A stretch of 64,000 nt of DNA. It comes from Runella aurantiaca (lineage in GTDB: Bacteria; Bacteroidota; Bacteroidia; Cytophagales; Spirosomataceae). Position 1 is the stretch's first letter. Each line of letters starts with the position of its first letter. Of this stretch, positions 41,813 through 50,919 are shown one piece after another. The DNA is taken from NCBI RefSeq assembly GCF_003339505.1, contig NZ_QPIW01000038.1, positions 1-64,000 on the forward strand, read 5' to 3'. Position numbers and translations under genes: made by a program. The notes under the pieces were generated by a model. That model was not told where the DNA came from. It saw only the letters and a program-made list of their open reading frames with translations, and did not search any database.

Positions 41813-43726
41813 ATGAAAAACTCGCTCATTTTATGGATTTTCTTTTTACCGCTGTTCCAAACAGCAGGGCAGGTGCCGCGTATTGACCATACCCGAAATT
41901 ATAACCGAGTCTACAAAGACAGCCTAAAAACCGTAGCAAAAAGGCTATTGGCAGAGGTTGAGAGGCAGCCGGGAGATTCCAAACAGCTTCTGAAAAAAAT
42001 GCAGGTACTTAACCTGCTGGGAACTTTGTATCTGGAAGGGGATTATAAAGAGCTAGATACGAGTATGGCCTACAACGACCGCCTTTTTGAGTTGGCCAAA
42101 CAACAGGACGATAAAGAAATGATGATTGATGCGCTGCTGCGCCGGGAGGTGAAGTACCGGCGTGGTCACGATTACGTGAGGTCGCTTGAAATCAGTCTTG
42201 AAGCGCTTAAACTTTGCGATGTATTGGGTGGGGACTGTCGTAAGGCGTGGATGATTCAGCAAAATTTGGGGTTAAGTTTTCTTCGTTCTTCCGATAATCC
42301 AAAAGCTGAAAAATATTTTAAAACGGCCTTGGCGCAGTTGGAAAGCACGCCCGATGACGATAGACCGCTTAAACTTAAACACATCTTGGGGCTTTACAGT
42401 ATGCTCAGTACCCTTTATCAACAATGGGGAAAGGATAAATTGGTCCTCGAAATGTTTGACCGCCAACTTGCCGTGGCGCAGGAGCTGAACAATAAGATTT
42501 CGTTGGCCGGTACCTACGAAGAGATGGGCGATTATTACAATAAAATCGGGCGAGCGGGTAAGGCATTGCCGTTGTTGAGTAAAGCTTATGCTCTTTTTGA
42601 AGAAGTCAACCATACTCGTGGTATTGCCTCGGTCACCAACAGCCTCGGAGAATCTTTTTTAGCGTTGAAGGATTATACCAAAGCGCAAAGCTACGCCGAA
42701 AAAGCGCTGGCCATGGCCAATCAGTACAATTATGCCTCTCTCAAGCCTTTTGCGTATCATACACTCACCGAGGCCTACGATAAACTTGGCAACGAGATAG
42801 CTTCCCTGCGTGCCTACCAGCAGGAGGCCACCCTGCGCGACAGCCTGGGCATAGCGCGCCGGTTGGTGGCCTTGGCCGATATGCGTCGGGCGTATGAGGT
42901 AGATGGTACCCGGCTAGAACAGCAGATTGCGCTGCAAACACGGACGCGTAATTTCCTGCTCATTGTAGTGCTCCTTTTGAGTGCAATCGGAATAGGACTG
43001 ATTTTTCACAGCCGGACATTACGCCAGAAGAACTATGAACTGGCCCGTAAAAAACGGGAAATAGAACAAGCTTTTCTGAAAGGCCAAACAACGGAAAGAA
43101 AACGCGTAGCTTCGGAGTTGCACGATAATTTGGGCGGTCTTTTGTCGGCGGCCAAGCTCAGCTTACAAATTCTTGACCCTTCGCAACTTGACCGCCATGA
43201 ACGCGAGATTTATGACAATGTGGTAGAAATGATGATTGATGCGTGCCGTCAGGTGCGCACGCTCTCGCATAATATGCTCCCAGAGGATTTGGAACGTGAA
43301 GGACTTTTGCCCGTATTTGACCGTTTAATTTACAAACTAAACTCTGCGGGAACGACGCAGTTTAGCCTCCAAACGGGGGGAGATTTGCCAGCGCGACTCA
43401 CGCCTGAAATCGAGTTTAATCTTTACTTGATTGGTTTTGAATTATGCAATAACGTGCTAAAACACGCCAAAGCCACCAAAACCTTTGTGACGCTGCAACG
43501 ACAAGGAAATCGGGTGATTTTGACCGTAGCCGACAACGGAAAGGGCATTCCAACACAACGGGTGGAAGAAGGAATGGGCTTGCAGAATATCCGTCAGCGA
43601 ACGTTGGACATTCGCGGTACACTCTCTATCGAAAGTCAACCCAACGGTGGTACCGTCATCATTATCAGTATTCCGTATGAAGAAACAAGGCAATTCCTTG
43701 CTTCAGAGGTTGTTATAGACAACTGA
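41813..43726 (+). CDS. TPR-containing sensor histidine kinase (HisKA_3 type)
   Basis: 637 residues from ATG 41813, which gives a signal peptide (LILWIFFLPLFQTAGQ). Residues about 25-360 are periplasmic helical TPR repeats (GKALPLLSKAYALFEEVNHT; YTKAQSYAEKALAMANQYNY). One membrane helix at about 380-400 (FLLIVVLLLSAIGIGLIFH) leads to the kinase: phosphoacceptor H437 in ERKRVASELHDNLGGLLSAA, N-box ELCNNVLKHAKA and G-boxes ADNGKGI and GMGLQNIRQRTLDI. NarL/LuxR-type response regulators normally pair with such kinases, but none is adjacent. Its 3' end overlaps the convergent NRDE gene by 14 bp. Confidence 0.92.
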   Translation: MKNSLILWIFFLPLFQTAGQVPRIDHTRNYNRVYKDSLKTVAKRLLAEVERQPGDSKQLLKKMQVLNLLGTLYLEGDYKELDTSMAYNDRLFELAKQQDDKEMMIDALLRREVKYRRGHDYVRSLEISLEALKLCDVLGGDCRKAWMIQQNLGLSFLRSSDNPKAEKYFKTALAQLESTPDDDRPLKLKHILGLYSMLSTLYQQWGKDKLVLEMFDRQLAVAQELNNKISLAGTYEEMGDYYNKIGRAGKALPLLSKAYALFEEVNHTRGIASVTNSLGESFLALKDYTKAQSYAEKALAMANQYNYASLKPFAYHTLTEAYDKLGNEIASLRAYQQEATLRDSLGIARRLVALADMRRAYEVDGTRLEQQIALQTRTRNFLLIVVLLLSAIGIGLIFHSRTLRQKNYELARKKREIEQAFLKGQTTERKRVASELHDNLGGLLSAAKLSLQILDPSQLDRHEREIYDNVVEMMIDACRQVRTLSHNMLPEDLEREGLLPVFDRLIYKLNSAGTTQFSLQTGGDLPARLTPEIEFNLYLIGFELCNNVLKHAKATKTFVTLQRQGNRVILTVADNGKGIPTQRVEEGMGLQNIRQRTLDIRGTLSIESQPNGGTVIIISIPYEETRQFLASEVVIDN

Positions 43727-44447
43727 TTTTTTCGGCTTCAAAAATTCGGTACTTAAAATGATGACCGTTGAGCCTGTCGCGGTAGTTCATCAAAAACTGA
43801 GTAGGCGTTTTCTGAATTTGGGTAGTGCTGACGGTTCGTAATTGACCGTTGCGGTTCATCACCAAATCGTTTGCTTTGTCGCCATTTCCGCCCAAGTTGT
43901 GAAAATCAAGTACATCTTTTGCTTCAAAAACAGGGTGTTGTCGCTGCCAATCTTGCCACCAACGTTCTCGCTCCCGCACCACGGCGTCAGCATAAAGCGT
44001 CACCGATGACCAAGCGTAGGACTGCTCCGCATTCAGTGCTTTGAGGTGCAATTGTGCCCCATCCCAGCGAAGCTCCGAAAGCGCAGGCTCACTACCTTCC
44101 TCTACTACCACCAGCGTAAACGGCTCAATGCCCGTAAAATCGTATTGGCTGGCAAAATCGGCTAGGTGCGCATACGTAAAAAAATCAAGGACTACTTTTC
44201 CCCGACTCATCCGATAGGGAGGTTTATGATGATGTATTACAAATGCTCCGTTGAGCAAGCAAACGGTCGCCTTGGGCGAAGCCGCAATCCAAGTGCCTCC
44301 TGCCAGTCCGTCTTGTGGATAAAAGACGGGCGTGGAATCAATGAGGTACTTTTTGGGCGGCAAAGCTTTTGGGCGACCTACGCTCTCATCGCGGTTAGAA
44401 GTCAGGATAAAGCCTTGTTGGTGTGGAATATAGGTTACAAAGCACAT
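43713..44447 (-). CDS. NRDE family protein (TANGO2-like)
   Basis: 244 residues beginning with the conserved MCFVTYI (catalytic-type N-terminal cysteine position 2) and the family signature LTSNRDESVGRPK. DGLAGGTWIAASPKATVCLL follows the same pattern as human TANGO2, a protein implicated in haem/lipid handling. Cytosolic, about the usual 250 residues. Lies after the DinB gene on the same strand (87-bp gap). Confidence 0.9.
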   Translation of the reverse strand: MCFVTYIPHQQGFILTSNRDESVGRPKALPPKKYLIDSTPVFYPQDGLAGGTWIAASPKATVCLLNGAFVIHHHKPPYRMSRGKVVLDFFTYAHLADFASQYDFTGIEPFTLVVVEEGSEPALSELRWDGAQLHLKALNAEQSYAWSSVTLYADAVVRERERWWQDWQRQHPVFEAKDVLDFHNLGGNGDKANDLVMNRNGQLRTVSTTQIQKTPTQFLMNYRDRLNGHHFKYRIFEAEKISCL

Positions 44448-44534
44448 AGTTTGCCGGTTTATGTTCTGCCGAAACAGAAGACGAATTGAAAGATTATTTG
44501 ATGATTTTCACCCAACGCCCTTGCGAGGCGCGTA

Positions 44535-45041
44535 TCAGGCCGGTGCGACTTCCCGGTACTTGATGGTTGAATACGCCACGCCAAAATGTATTGGTACTGC
44601 TATTTCGGGGAATTGCTCCCTAAGCGCAATTTTTATAATGGCAAAATGATGAATAGCGTGCTCGGCCATGTATACCAGCTCGCGAGCCCAAGTCGTTTGA
44701 ATTTCTTCGGTGTCATTTTCCAAAAACGAAGCTTTCAGGATAATCTGAGTGGTGGGAATCGTTTTTTCTAAGGCTTCGACCAATTGCTCCACCCTGGTGA
44801 TGCTGAATGCTGGGTCATTTTCCAACCGTAGGTCTCGACGACGGGCATCATAGTCGACAAAACCGTGCGGTGCCTGTTCAAAAAGACATTGGTAAAACTC
44901 CAAGGTATGCCTCACGTGTTGGCCTACGCTGCTTCCATGCAGCAGGGGCAACGGGTCGGAATACGCCGCTGGTGAAATAATTTTGAGCAAATCTTTCAGT
45001 TGCAATAAAACGTCCAGATTGGTTCGTTGGAGCAAGGTCAT
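44535..45041 (-). CDS. DinB family protein
   Basis: 168 residues forming a DinB four-helix bundle with a nickel/zinc-type triad of histidines: SVGQHVRHTLEFYQCLF, then ARELVYMAEHAIHHFAIIKI. DinB-like proteins often act as thiol-dependent transferases or metal-dependent hydrolases. Four-base overlap with the YceI gene upstream indicates one operon. Specific function unknown. Confidence 0.88.
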   Translation of the reverse strand: MTLLQRTNLDVLLQLKDLLKIISPAAYSDPLPLLHGSSVGQHVRHTLEFYQCLFEQAPHGFVDYDARRRDLRLENDPAFSITRVEQLVEALEKTIPTTQIILKASFLENDTEEIQTTWARELVYMAEHAIHHFAIIKIALREQFPEIAVPIHFGVAYSTIKYREVAPA

Positions 45042-45571
45042 TTTGAAATCGCGTTAACAGTTAGACGGATAGTGACATCATCAGACATGCCGAAGGTGTT
45101 GCCTCCGATGGCCCAATCATTACGGTTGATTTTAAAGGTTCCGCTGAAAGTAGCTTTATTGTTGGTTTCTGAAAATGTAAACGGCACTTTGACATTTTTA
45201 GTGATGGCTTTGATGGTCATGTCAAAGTACCCGATGTAGCCGTTGGTTCCTTTTTCTATTTTGGTGGATTTTAGGCTGATTTTTGGGTACTTAGCAACCT
45301 CAAAAAAGTCTTCTTTTTCGCGTAAATGGCGATTTCGAAGTGTATTTTCGGTTTCAATCGTTACCGCATCAACGCTGGCAGCAATACTGCCAGTGGTGGG
45401 GGCTTCGGGGTTGAATTTCAAGGTGGCGGTCAATCCTTTAAATGACCCATCGACCGTTACCCCTAACATTTTGACCGAAAAACCGATGGCTGATGAAACG
45501 GGCTGCCAGACTTGACTCACAGCAGTTCCCGACATACCTACGCAAAGTACTAAAATTAAGATTTTTTTCAT
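45038..45571 (-). CDS. YceI-family periplasmic protein (second copy)
   Basis: 177 residues with signal peptide ending GTAVSQ. A canonical YceI barrel: QPVSSAIGFSVKMLGVTVDG, then SFKGLTATLKFNPEAPTTGS, IETENTLRNRHLREKEDFFE, VAKYPKISLKSTKIEKG and KINRNDWAIGGNTFGMSDDV. Closer to the standard family than the copy at 10.2-10.7 kb. Binds polyisoprenoids in known structures. In operon with a beta-barrel gene upstream (23 bp) and DinB downstream. Confidence 0.92.
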   Translation of the reverse strand: MKKILILVLCVGMSGTAVSQVWQPVSSAIGFSVKMLGVTVDGSFKGLTATLKFNPEAPTTGSIAASVDAVTIETENTLRNRHLREKEDFFEVAKYPKISLKSTKIEKGTNGYIGYFDMTIKAITKNVKVPFTFSETNNKATFSGTFKINRNDWAIGGNTFGMSDDVTIRLTVNAISK

Positions 45572-45594
45572 AGGGTCGAAATAGCATTTCGCAG

Positions 45595-46311
45595 TTATAA
45601 TTTGAAAGAAATCGCCACAAAAGGCATCAGAATCTTGTTGCGGAAGCGGTCATTTTCAAAAGTTAGATTTTGGGAAGTGGTATATTCCGTAAACTGAAAA
45701 CTTGCCCCGAGTCGTATCCCTGTTTTGGGACTGAACCAATAGCGCGCATACAACTCAGAATTCAAACTGCCCAAGTCGTTGTCGCTGACCAATAATAAAT
45801 TGAAAACCGTAGGTTTGGCAGATTGTTGCGTACCGCTCAAACGGGAGTCGGTAGATTTGGCCAAAAATGTCCCTGTTTGCTCGGCACCAAAAGTAGCGCC
45901 GATGGCGTCGATGTTGAAGCCTACGTCTAGTTTGCGAAAGCTGTATTCTAAATGAATGGCCAAATTGAGGGCGTTGGTTTGTGAGCGCGGCAACTTGAGC
46001 GTGTCGAGATTGGACAGTACATTCTCGACAAACAACACCTGCGGTCCCGTTTCTCCCGAAGTAAGTCGGGCAGGTGCGGTGATGTAGTCTAGGTCTTTAC
46101 CAACAAATGATGTCAAGCGAACGCCCCAACCCACTTTGAAGCGCTTGGCTTTGCCGATGCCGTAGAGCTGTTGGTACGACAGCGCCCCCGAAAACCCTCC
46201 GATGGCCGACAGCGCCACGTCGGCCGTAGTTATTTTTTTTGGGTAACTAAATTGGGCATGACTGCCCGTAAAAACCGCTAAAGCGAACAATACCAAGAAT
46301 GCTTTTTTCAT
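45595..46311 (-). CDS. Outer-membrane beta-barrel protein of unknown function
   Basis: 238 residues, signal peptide ending GSHAQ. The mature protein is mainly amphipathic strands (FKVGWGVRLTSFVGKDLDYI, NLAIHLEYSFRKLDVGFNID, TGIRLGASFQFTEYT) and ends KILMPFVAISFKL, a typical closing beta-signal. No named family recognised, not obviously similar to the DUF5777 protein. Positioned directly before YceI and after DM13, paralleling the Rieske operon. Confidence 0.65.
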   Translation of the reverse strand: MKKAFLVLFALAVFTGSHAQFSYPKKITTADVALSAIGGFSGALSYQQLYGIGKAKRFKVGWGVRLTSFVGKDLDYITAPARLTSGETGPQVLFVENVLSNLDTLKLPRSQTNALNLAIHLEYSFRKLDVGFNIDAIGATFGAEQTGTFLAKSTDSRLSGTQQSAKPTVFNLLLVSDNDLGSLNSELYARYWFSPKTGIRLGASFQFTEYTTSQNLTFENDRFRNKILMPFVAISFKL

Positions 46312-46401
46312 GGAATCAATAAATAGGGTGTAATTGTTAAGTAAATAGTTTTTGAACGGCCAGATGATGCCGCCGACTCGTGACTGATTTTTGAAAAAAA
46401 A

Positions 46402-46863
46402 CTATTGCTTGAGTTCGGCATTGCCAAACAGCACGGAGAATGGTTTGCACCAAATCAGGATGTACTTTTGGGTTTTGAGGTCGGGAGCTGAAGGCAATTC
46501 AATGAAAAAATTGCCGAGATTTACACCTTTGCTGATTTCCACAAACCGAGAAGCAACGCGGTCTTCGGAGAGATAAATCCGTAAATCTGGCCCACTGTCG
46601 GTTTTGAAGTCGTTGAAAACAAGGGAATATTTATCCCCTTTTTGGTACAGCTTTACCCCACCCGAAGTCTGATGGACGTTGGACATAAACATCCCCTGCG
46701 CCACTAATTTTTGTCCAGTAGTATCAAATGACGTAATGGGCTTATTGGTTCCAGTACCTACATTGCCCGTAGGGGAAACAGGCGAAACGGGTTGGAGTTC
46801 TTCGTTTTTTTGACAGGCGATTCCTCCCAGCGCCAAACAAATCATTAACAGTGCCTTTTTCAT
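46402..46863 (-). CDS. DM13-domain lipoprotein
   Basis: 153 residues with a lipoprotein signal LALGGIACQ and a Pro/Ser/Thr-rich linker. The DM13 domain covers the last 100 residues: GMFMSNVHQTSGGVKLYQKG, FNDFKTDSGPDLRIYLSED and terminal YILIWCKPFSVLFGNAEL with its near-invariant cysteine. DM13 is a cytochrome-like domain predicted to act in electron transfer. 90 bp upstream of the beta-barrel gene. Confidence 0.9.
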   Translation of the reverse strand: MKKALLMICLALGGIACQKNEELQPVSPVSPTGNVGTGTNKPITSFDTTGQKLVAQGMFMSNVHQTSGGVKLYQKGDKYSLVFNDFKTDSGPDLRIYLSEDRVASRFVEISKGVNLGNFFIELPSAPDLKTQKYILIWCKPFSVLFGNAELKQ

Positions 46864-46945
46864 AGATTTTAAAGTTTGTTTTCTATGACAAAGGTGTTTG
46901 TTTTTGTCCTGTCGGAATGTCGGCTTGCTGACGTTTCTGGGATAT

Positions 46946-47647
46946 TTATGCGGTTAATTTTCGTAGCTGCTTCACATCAGGAATAACAATACTGCTGCGG
47001 TTGTAATCAATGAGCCCGCTGTGCTTCAATTCACTGAAGAGTTGTGTTACGGTTTGGCGCGTACTGCAAATCAAGCTGGCCAGGTCTTGGTGCGTCAGGT
47101 AGTTTTTGAGTGTAATTCCCTCGGGTGTAGGGGTTCCTTCTTTTTCAGCCCATTCTTCCAAAAAAAGCAGGAGCCGCGTACGAACGTCCTTAAACATGAG
47201 GTTGGAGTAGCGGTTTTCCAATCGGCGAAAACGCAACCCAATCAGTTTGGTAAATTTGACGGCGAGGCTAGGGTTTTGTTGGATGACAGTTTCAAAATCT
47301 TCTATTTTGAAACTGCAAACTGTCACGTAGTCAGATAATGCCACCGCAAACTCGTCCATGTCGGTCGCATCAAGGGTTATCTGGCCAAAAAGGTCTCCTT
47401 TTTGAATCACTTCCTTGACCGTTTCGTTGCCTTCGGCATCGAGTTCTACAATCTTGATAACGCCTTTTTTGAGAAGATAAACCCGGTTGGTTTCGTCGTG
47501 GGCAAAATAGATAATCTCGCTTTTCTTGGCTGATTTAAAGTTGGTAATCAGGCAGATTTGCCTGAGTTCTGCCGAGTTGAGGTGCCTGAATAGCTGATGG
47601 TCGCGGAGGTACCAGTAGCGGGTTTCTAGGGGAAATTGCGGAGTCAT
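46946..47647 (-). CDS. Crp/Fnr-family transcriptional regulator
   Basis: 233 residues. The cNMP-binding beta-roll is at about 20-120 (KKSEIIYFAHDETNRVYLLK, GDLFGQITLDATDMDEFAVA), followed by a dimerisation helix and a Crp-type HTH (LTHQDLASLICSTRQTVTQL, FSELKHSGLIDYNRSSIVIP). The family's cAMP-contact RxS residues are not obvious, and no Fnr-type cysteine cluster is present at the N-terminus, so the effector is unknown. Upstream of the DM13-barrel-YceI operon, 82 bp away, and a plausible regulator of it. Confidence 0.92.
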   Translation of the reverse strand: MTPQFPLETRYWYLRDHQLFRHLNSAELRQICLITNFKSAKKSEIIYFAHDETNRVYLLKKGVIKIVELDAEGNETVKEVIQKGDLFGQITLDATDMDEFAVALSDYVTVCSFKIEDFETVIQQNPSLAVKFTKLIGLRFRRLENRYSNLMFKDVRTRLLLFLEEWAEKEGTPTPEGITLKNYLTHQDLASLICSTRQTVTQLFSELKHSGLIDYNRSSIVIPDVKQLRKLTA

Positions 47648-47720
47648 CCTACAAGGTGATTAGAGTAAACAGGCATTAATACCAGTAAATATACGAACTA
47701 TTTACTCAAATAGATGCAGT

Positions 47721-48764
47721 TCAAAGTTGACCGCTCATGGCAAAAAATTCGCGGGAAGTTTGTAAGAGTTTACCCAACGGTGTAGGTTTTACCCCTAAGC
47801 GAATATTGGCGGCGCTGATGTCGGCCACGATTCGCATGTTGTGCATAATATCCCGATAGGCTTTCCAAAGCGTATAGCTAGGGTCATACACGTGTCCAGG
47901 CTCCGATGTGGCTCCGTTTAGTTCCATGATTTTGATGTTACGGCCCGCGTAGAAGTCTTCTAAGTTGCTTACTTTGAGGTCAAAACGCCCGTAATAAAAT
48001 CCTTCAATCGGCAAGGCAATTTGGTCAAAAACGCTTTCTAGCCGTTGATTAATGAGGTGATTAGCATTCAAAAACTTGGTGCCCAAACAATGATTGCCAA
48101 TGGGCTGAATGTAGCGGCGCTCACCTTTCGGTACTACGCTATTCCAGTCGTTTTTTACGCGTTCCTGCAATTCCTGCATTGCAAAACGGGCGCGGGTGTT
48201 TTGGGTTAGTAGTTGGCCCACCGTTGAATGACCGTCGCCCACTACGCTCAAAAATTCCTTTTGCGTGATAGAAGTAATTTTACCTTTGGATTCTTCGGGC
48301 AAACGGGCATACATCACCCCAAATTCCAATTCATAATCAACGTATTCTTGAATAATAACAGGTTGTGGTGTCTGTTTTAAGTAGCGTTGCAGTTGGTCGG
48401 CTTCATCTATTTTGTGCACCCGAAACCCTCGACCTCCTACGTCGGGTTTGACGATGAGCGGGAACGCAATGCTCGCTTTTTTGAGCTTTTCCACCACCAC
48501 TTCCCATACTTCTCCTTGTGGAATAAAAATCCCCGCAGGCAAAAATGGGGAAGCAATTTGAGCGAGAATATCGTTTTTAGATTCACCGAAAACTCCGCCG
48601 TCTGGAATACACGTGTTGACGGTAGTAAAATACGTAAGCGACCGATTACGTATGGCTAAATAAAGCCAATAGGGTGTAAGTGGCAGGAAAAACACCCACC
48701 AGGTCCAATACTCATAATTCACTAATTTAACGAGCCAAAGTGGGGAACGAAGGGTTGAAAGCAT
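47721..48764 (-). CDS. ATP-grasp superfamily ligase, D-Ala-D-Ala ligase-like
   Basis: 347 residues. Unusual N-terminus with a hydrophobic segment YWTWWVFFLPLTPYWLYLAI suggesting membrane association. The ATP-grasp fold follows: PLIVKPDVGGRGFRV, IIQEYVDYELEFGVMYAR, then GRFDLKVSNLEDF and the metal-binding KIMELNGATSEPGHVYDP. Acts to join a carboxylate to an amine or thiol through an acyl-phosphate; the substrate is not predictable and it is clearly not the canonical ddlA/B. Stands alone upstream of the Crp gene. Confidence 0.8.
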   Translation of the reverse strand: MLSTLRSPLWLVKLVNYEYWTWWVFFLPLTPYWLYLAIRNRSLTYFTTVNTCIPDGGVFGESKNDILAQIASPFLPAGIFIPQGEVWEVVVEKLKKASIAFPLIVKPDVGGRGFRVHKIDEADQLQRYLKQTPQPVIIQEYVDYELEFGVMYARLPEESKGKITSITQKEFLSVVGDGHSTVGQLLTQNTRARFAMQELQERVKNDWNSVVPKGERRYIQPIGNHCLGTKFLNANHLINQRLESVFDQIALPIEGFYYGRFDLKVSNLEDFYAGRNIKIMELNGATSEPGHVYDPSYTLWKAYRDIMHNMRIVADISAANIRLGVKPTPLGKLLQTSREFFAMSGQL

Positions 48765-48835
48765 ACGAAAAATAAGAGAATATTAACACTAAAAGCAAGT
48801 TAAAAGGTAAAATGTTCAAGAAAAAGGGTGGTGCC

Positions 48836-49237
48836 TCAATGGGCAGGAAGTAATCCACGAATGGTTGAAATGACTTTTGACCAATGTAATATCACGACGA
48901 GTGCACAGCATTTGAAGGTTATCAGTGCCAAAGCAAATAACTGCCCCCCATCGCCTAGTACATCAATTCCCAGTACCGTAAGGTGCGACAAAATAGCGCC
49001 CGCCATGGTGCCCAGACCCAAGATAGCGCCAATCCAGCAATAACGAGGCGTGAGCAAAAGAATACCAGCGATTAATTCAATAACGCCCGTGCCAATTCGG
49101 CCGTAAGGCTCCACGCCAAGTTTTGAGAAAATGTAGACACTTTCTTCGGCTCCCGTAAATTTAAAAAAAAGTGTTTGTAACAAAATGACAGCCGCTACGA
49201 TTTGAACGAGCCAGGAGAGGGTGTTTTTGGTTTTCAT
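48836..49237 (-). CDS. DoxX family membrane protein
   Basis: 133 residues with four hydrophobic helices, including VQIVAAVILLQTLFFKFTGA, GVIELIAGILLLTPRYCWIG and LGLGTMAGAILSHLTVLGID, which match the DoxX family. Related proteins associate with thiosulphate:quinone oxidoreductases or have unclear roles. The YHS-domain gene is 41 bp upstream on the same strand. Confidence 0.88.
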   Translation of the reverse strand: MKTKNTLSWLVQIVAAVILLQTLFFKFTGAEESVYIFSKLGVEPYGRIGTGVIELIAGILLLTPRYCWIGAILGLGTMAGAILSHLTVLGIDVLGDGGQLFALALITFKCCALVVILHWSKVISTIRGLLPAH

Positions 49238-49277
49238 GGATTGAAGTGTTTTTCAGTGAGGAAGGGGGTAGGGTACA

Positions 49278-49739
49278 TTATTGAGCAGAAACACGCTGCC
49301 AGTTTTTGTCGGCTTTTATTTTCAAATGGACCTCATCTTTGTTCCAATCCGATAAAGTGTTGTTGAACAGTTTGTTGTAAAAAAGATACAGCTTGCCGTT
49401 GATGATTTTGTAGGTTTCGGGATTTATCTCGACTTTTTCACCGTTGGCCGCGCCCATCGCGTATGCACACCAACCGCCATATTGCGGCTCGTAAGCGGCG
49501 GGGTTCTTTTTAAATGTTTCGGCATTGGCCGCGGAGAAAAATTGATACGTAACTCCCTCATGTACGACTACATACGACTTTGAGCCCTTTGTTGGATTTT
49601 TTTGAAAATAACTAACTGGGTCGTAACCAGAGAGCGCGAGGCCTTTTTCTAAATTATATTGTTTTTGACGGAGCGCAGGGGACTGCGCTAAAATAATTTC
49701 TGTCAGGAGAAGAAGCGTGGCCAAAAAGATTGTTTTCAT
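49278..49739 (-). CDS. Secreted YHS-domain protein
   Basis: 153 residues from ATG 49739 (MKTIFLATLLLLTEIILAQ), which gives a proper signal peptide; the longer ORF does not. The YHS domain has LSGYDPVSYFQKNPTKGSKS, YQFFSAANAETFKKNPAAYE and YGGWCAYAMG, with a conserved cysteine. YHS domains bind metals and occur in copper- and metal-linked proteins. Probably co-transcribed with the DoxX gene. Confidence 0.88.
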   Translation of the reverse strand: MKTIFLATLLLLTEIILAQSPALRQKQYNLEKGLALSGYDPVSYFQKNPTKGSKSYVVVHEGVTYQFFSAANAETFKKNPAAYEPQYGGWCAYAMGAANGEKVEINPETYKIINGKLYLFYNKLFNNTLSDWNKDEVHLKIKADKNWQRVSAQ

Positions 49740-49875
49740 GACTTTATTCGGAATTGATAGTTTGATGATACAAAAATGACACATCAAGCCTTAACCGAAT
49801 GTCGGCCAAATGACAAAACCTTGAAAATAGTTATTTGTTAAAAGATAAAATGCGGTTCAATCACAAGTCGCTAGT

Positions 49876-50673
49876 TTACTGAGTTTTGCCGAAAGCCCAT
49901 TTTAGAAAATCTGGCATGGCCGCCGACCACGTTGTCTGGTCGTGGTGCCCGCCTTTGACTTCGGCGTAGCAAACGTCTTTGCCCCAACGATAGCCTTTGC
50001 GTTCAAGTTCGGCAATCAAATCAAGGGTGTCTTCAATAGAATCAATGACACCGTTGTTGTTGCGGTCGTCTCGTTCGTCTTCTGAGCCTGTTTGTAACCA
50101 AAATTGCGGATGTTGCATGGAAGTAGAGGCGGTTTCGCGTACCAAACGGTGCATGATTCGGTCGTTGTGGTCGTCGTAATGATTTTCGTAAGCGCGTTGT
50201 CGCCACCAAAACGAGCCCGAAAATACGCCCGCCTTGCCGAAGCGCTCAGGATGGTGCCAAGTAATATCAAATGCAGATAGCCCACTCAGGGAAAAACCGC
50301 AAATGACCGTGTTTTGGGGACCAGAGAGGACGCGGTAGTGTTGTTGGATGTAAGGCATCAACTCTTCCAACACAAACGAGGTATAAGAACCAGCCTTTGC
50401 GCCGCGTTGTTTATAATCAGGTTGAGAAGCAGTGCCGTATTCCTGAATTCGTTCGCCGCAATGAATAGCTATGAGAATAAATGGCTCAATGGAAGATGCC
50501 GTTTTTTGGATGACTTGTTGCATTTGTAAGCGTTCCAAGTCCTGCCCATCGTTCATGTAGAGTACTTTATACGCACGATTTGAATGGGTGTAGCCTTCGG
50601 GCAGGAGAATGTCAAGGGATACTTGCCGATGCAGATGGGTTGAGTGAAACTTGGTGTCGTGCAAAACGGTCAT
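49876..50673 (-). CDS. Putative alpha/beta-hydrolase esterase
   Basis: 265 residues starting at the internal ATG 50673 (MTVLHDTKFHS), which matches the family N-terminus better than the ATG at 50772. Esterase-D/enterochelin-esterase type fold: the YKVLYMNDGQDLE segment, nucleophile elbow CGFSLSGLSA, then LQTGSEDERDDRNNNG and catalytic histidine in GGHHDQTTWSAAMP. No signal peptide with this start. Hydrolyses a carboxyl ester; the substrate is unknown. Confidence 0.8.
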   Translation of the reverse strand: MTVLHDTKFHSTHLHRQVSLDILLPEGYTHSNRAYKVLYMNDGQDLERLQMQQVIQKTASSIEPFILIAIHCGERIQEYGTASQPDYKQRGAKAGSYTSFVLEELMPYIQQHYRVLSGPQNTVICGFSLSGLSAFDITWHHPERFGKAGVFSGSFWWRQRAYENHYDDHNDRIMHRLVRETASTSMQHPQFWLQTGSEDERDDRNNNGVIDSIEDTLDLIAELERKGYRWGKDVCYAEVKGGHHDQTTWSAAMPDFLKWAFGKTQ

Positions 50674-50919
50674 TTTGGGGAGGGAGTCAATGTGTTTCAA
50701 TAAGGTAAAAGTGTTAGTAGGAAACAAAAATACAAATAACCCATATTGGGGTATAAATTTCAAATAATTCATTCTTCCAAACTTTTTTCTATCAATTTTA
50801 CGTTTATTTACGAAAGTTTAAAGAAACTTTTGATTTTTTGAATTCTGCTTAGTTTTAATTGTGAAAGCGACCCCAATTTTCAAAGAATCTACTAAAACCA
50901 ATCCAAATTTGTTTATCTA

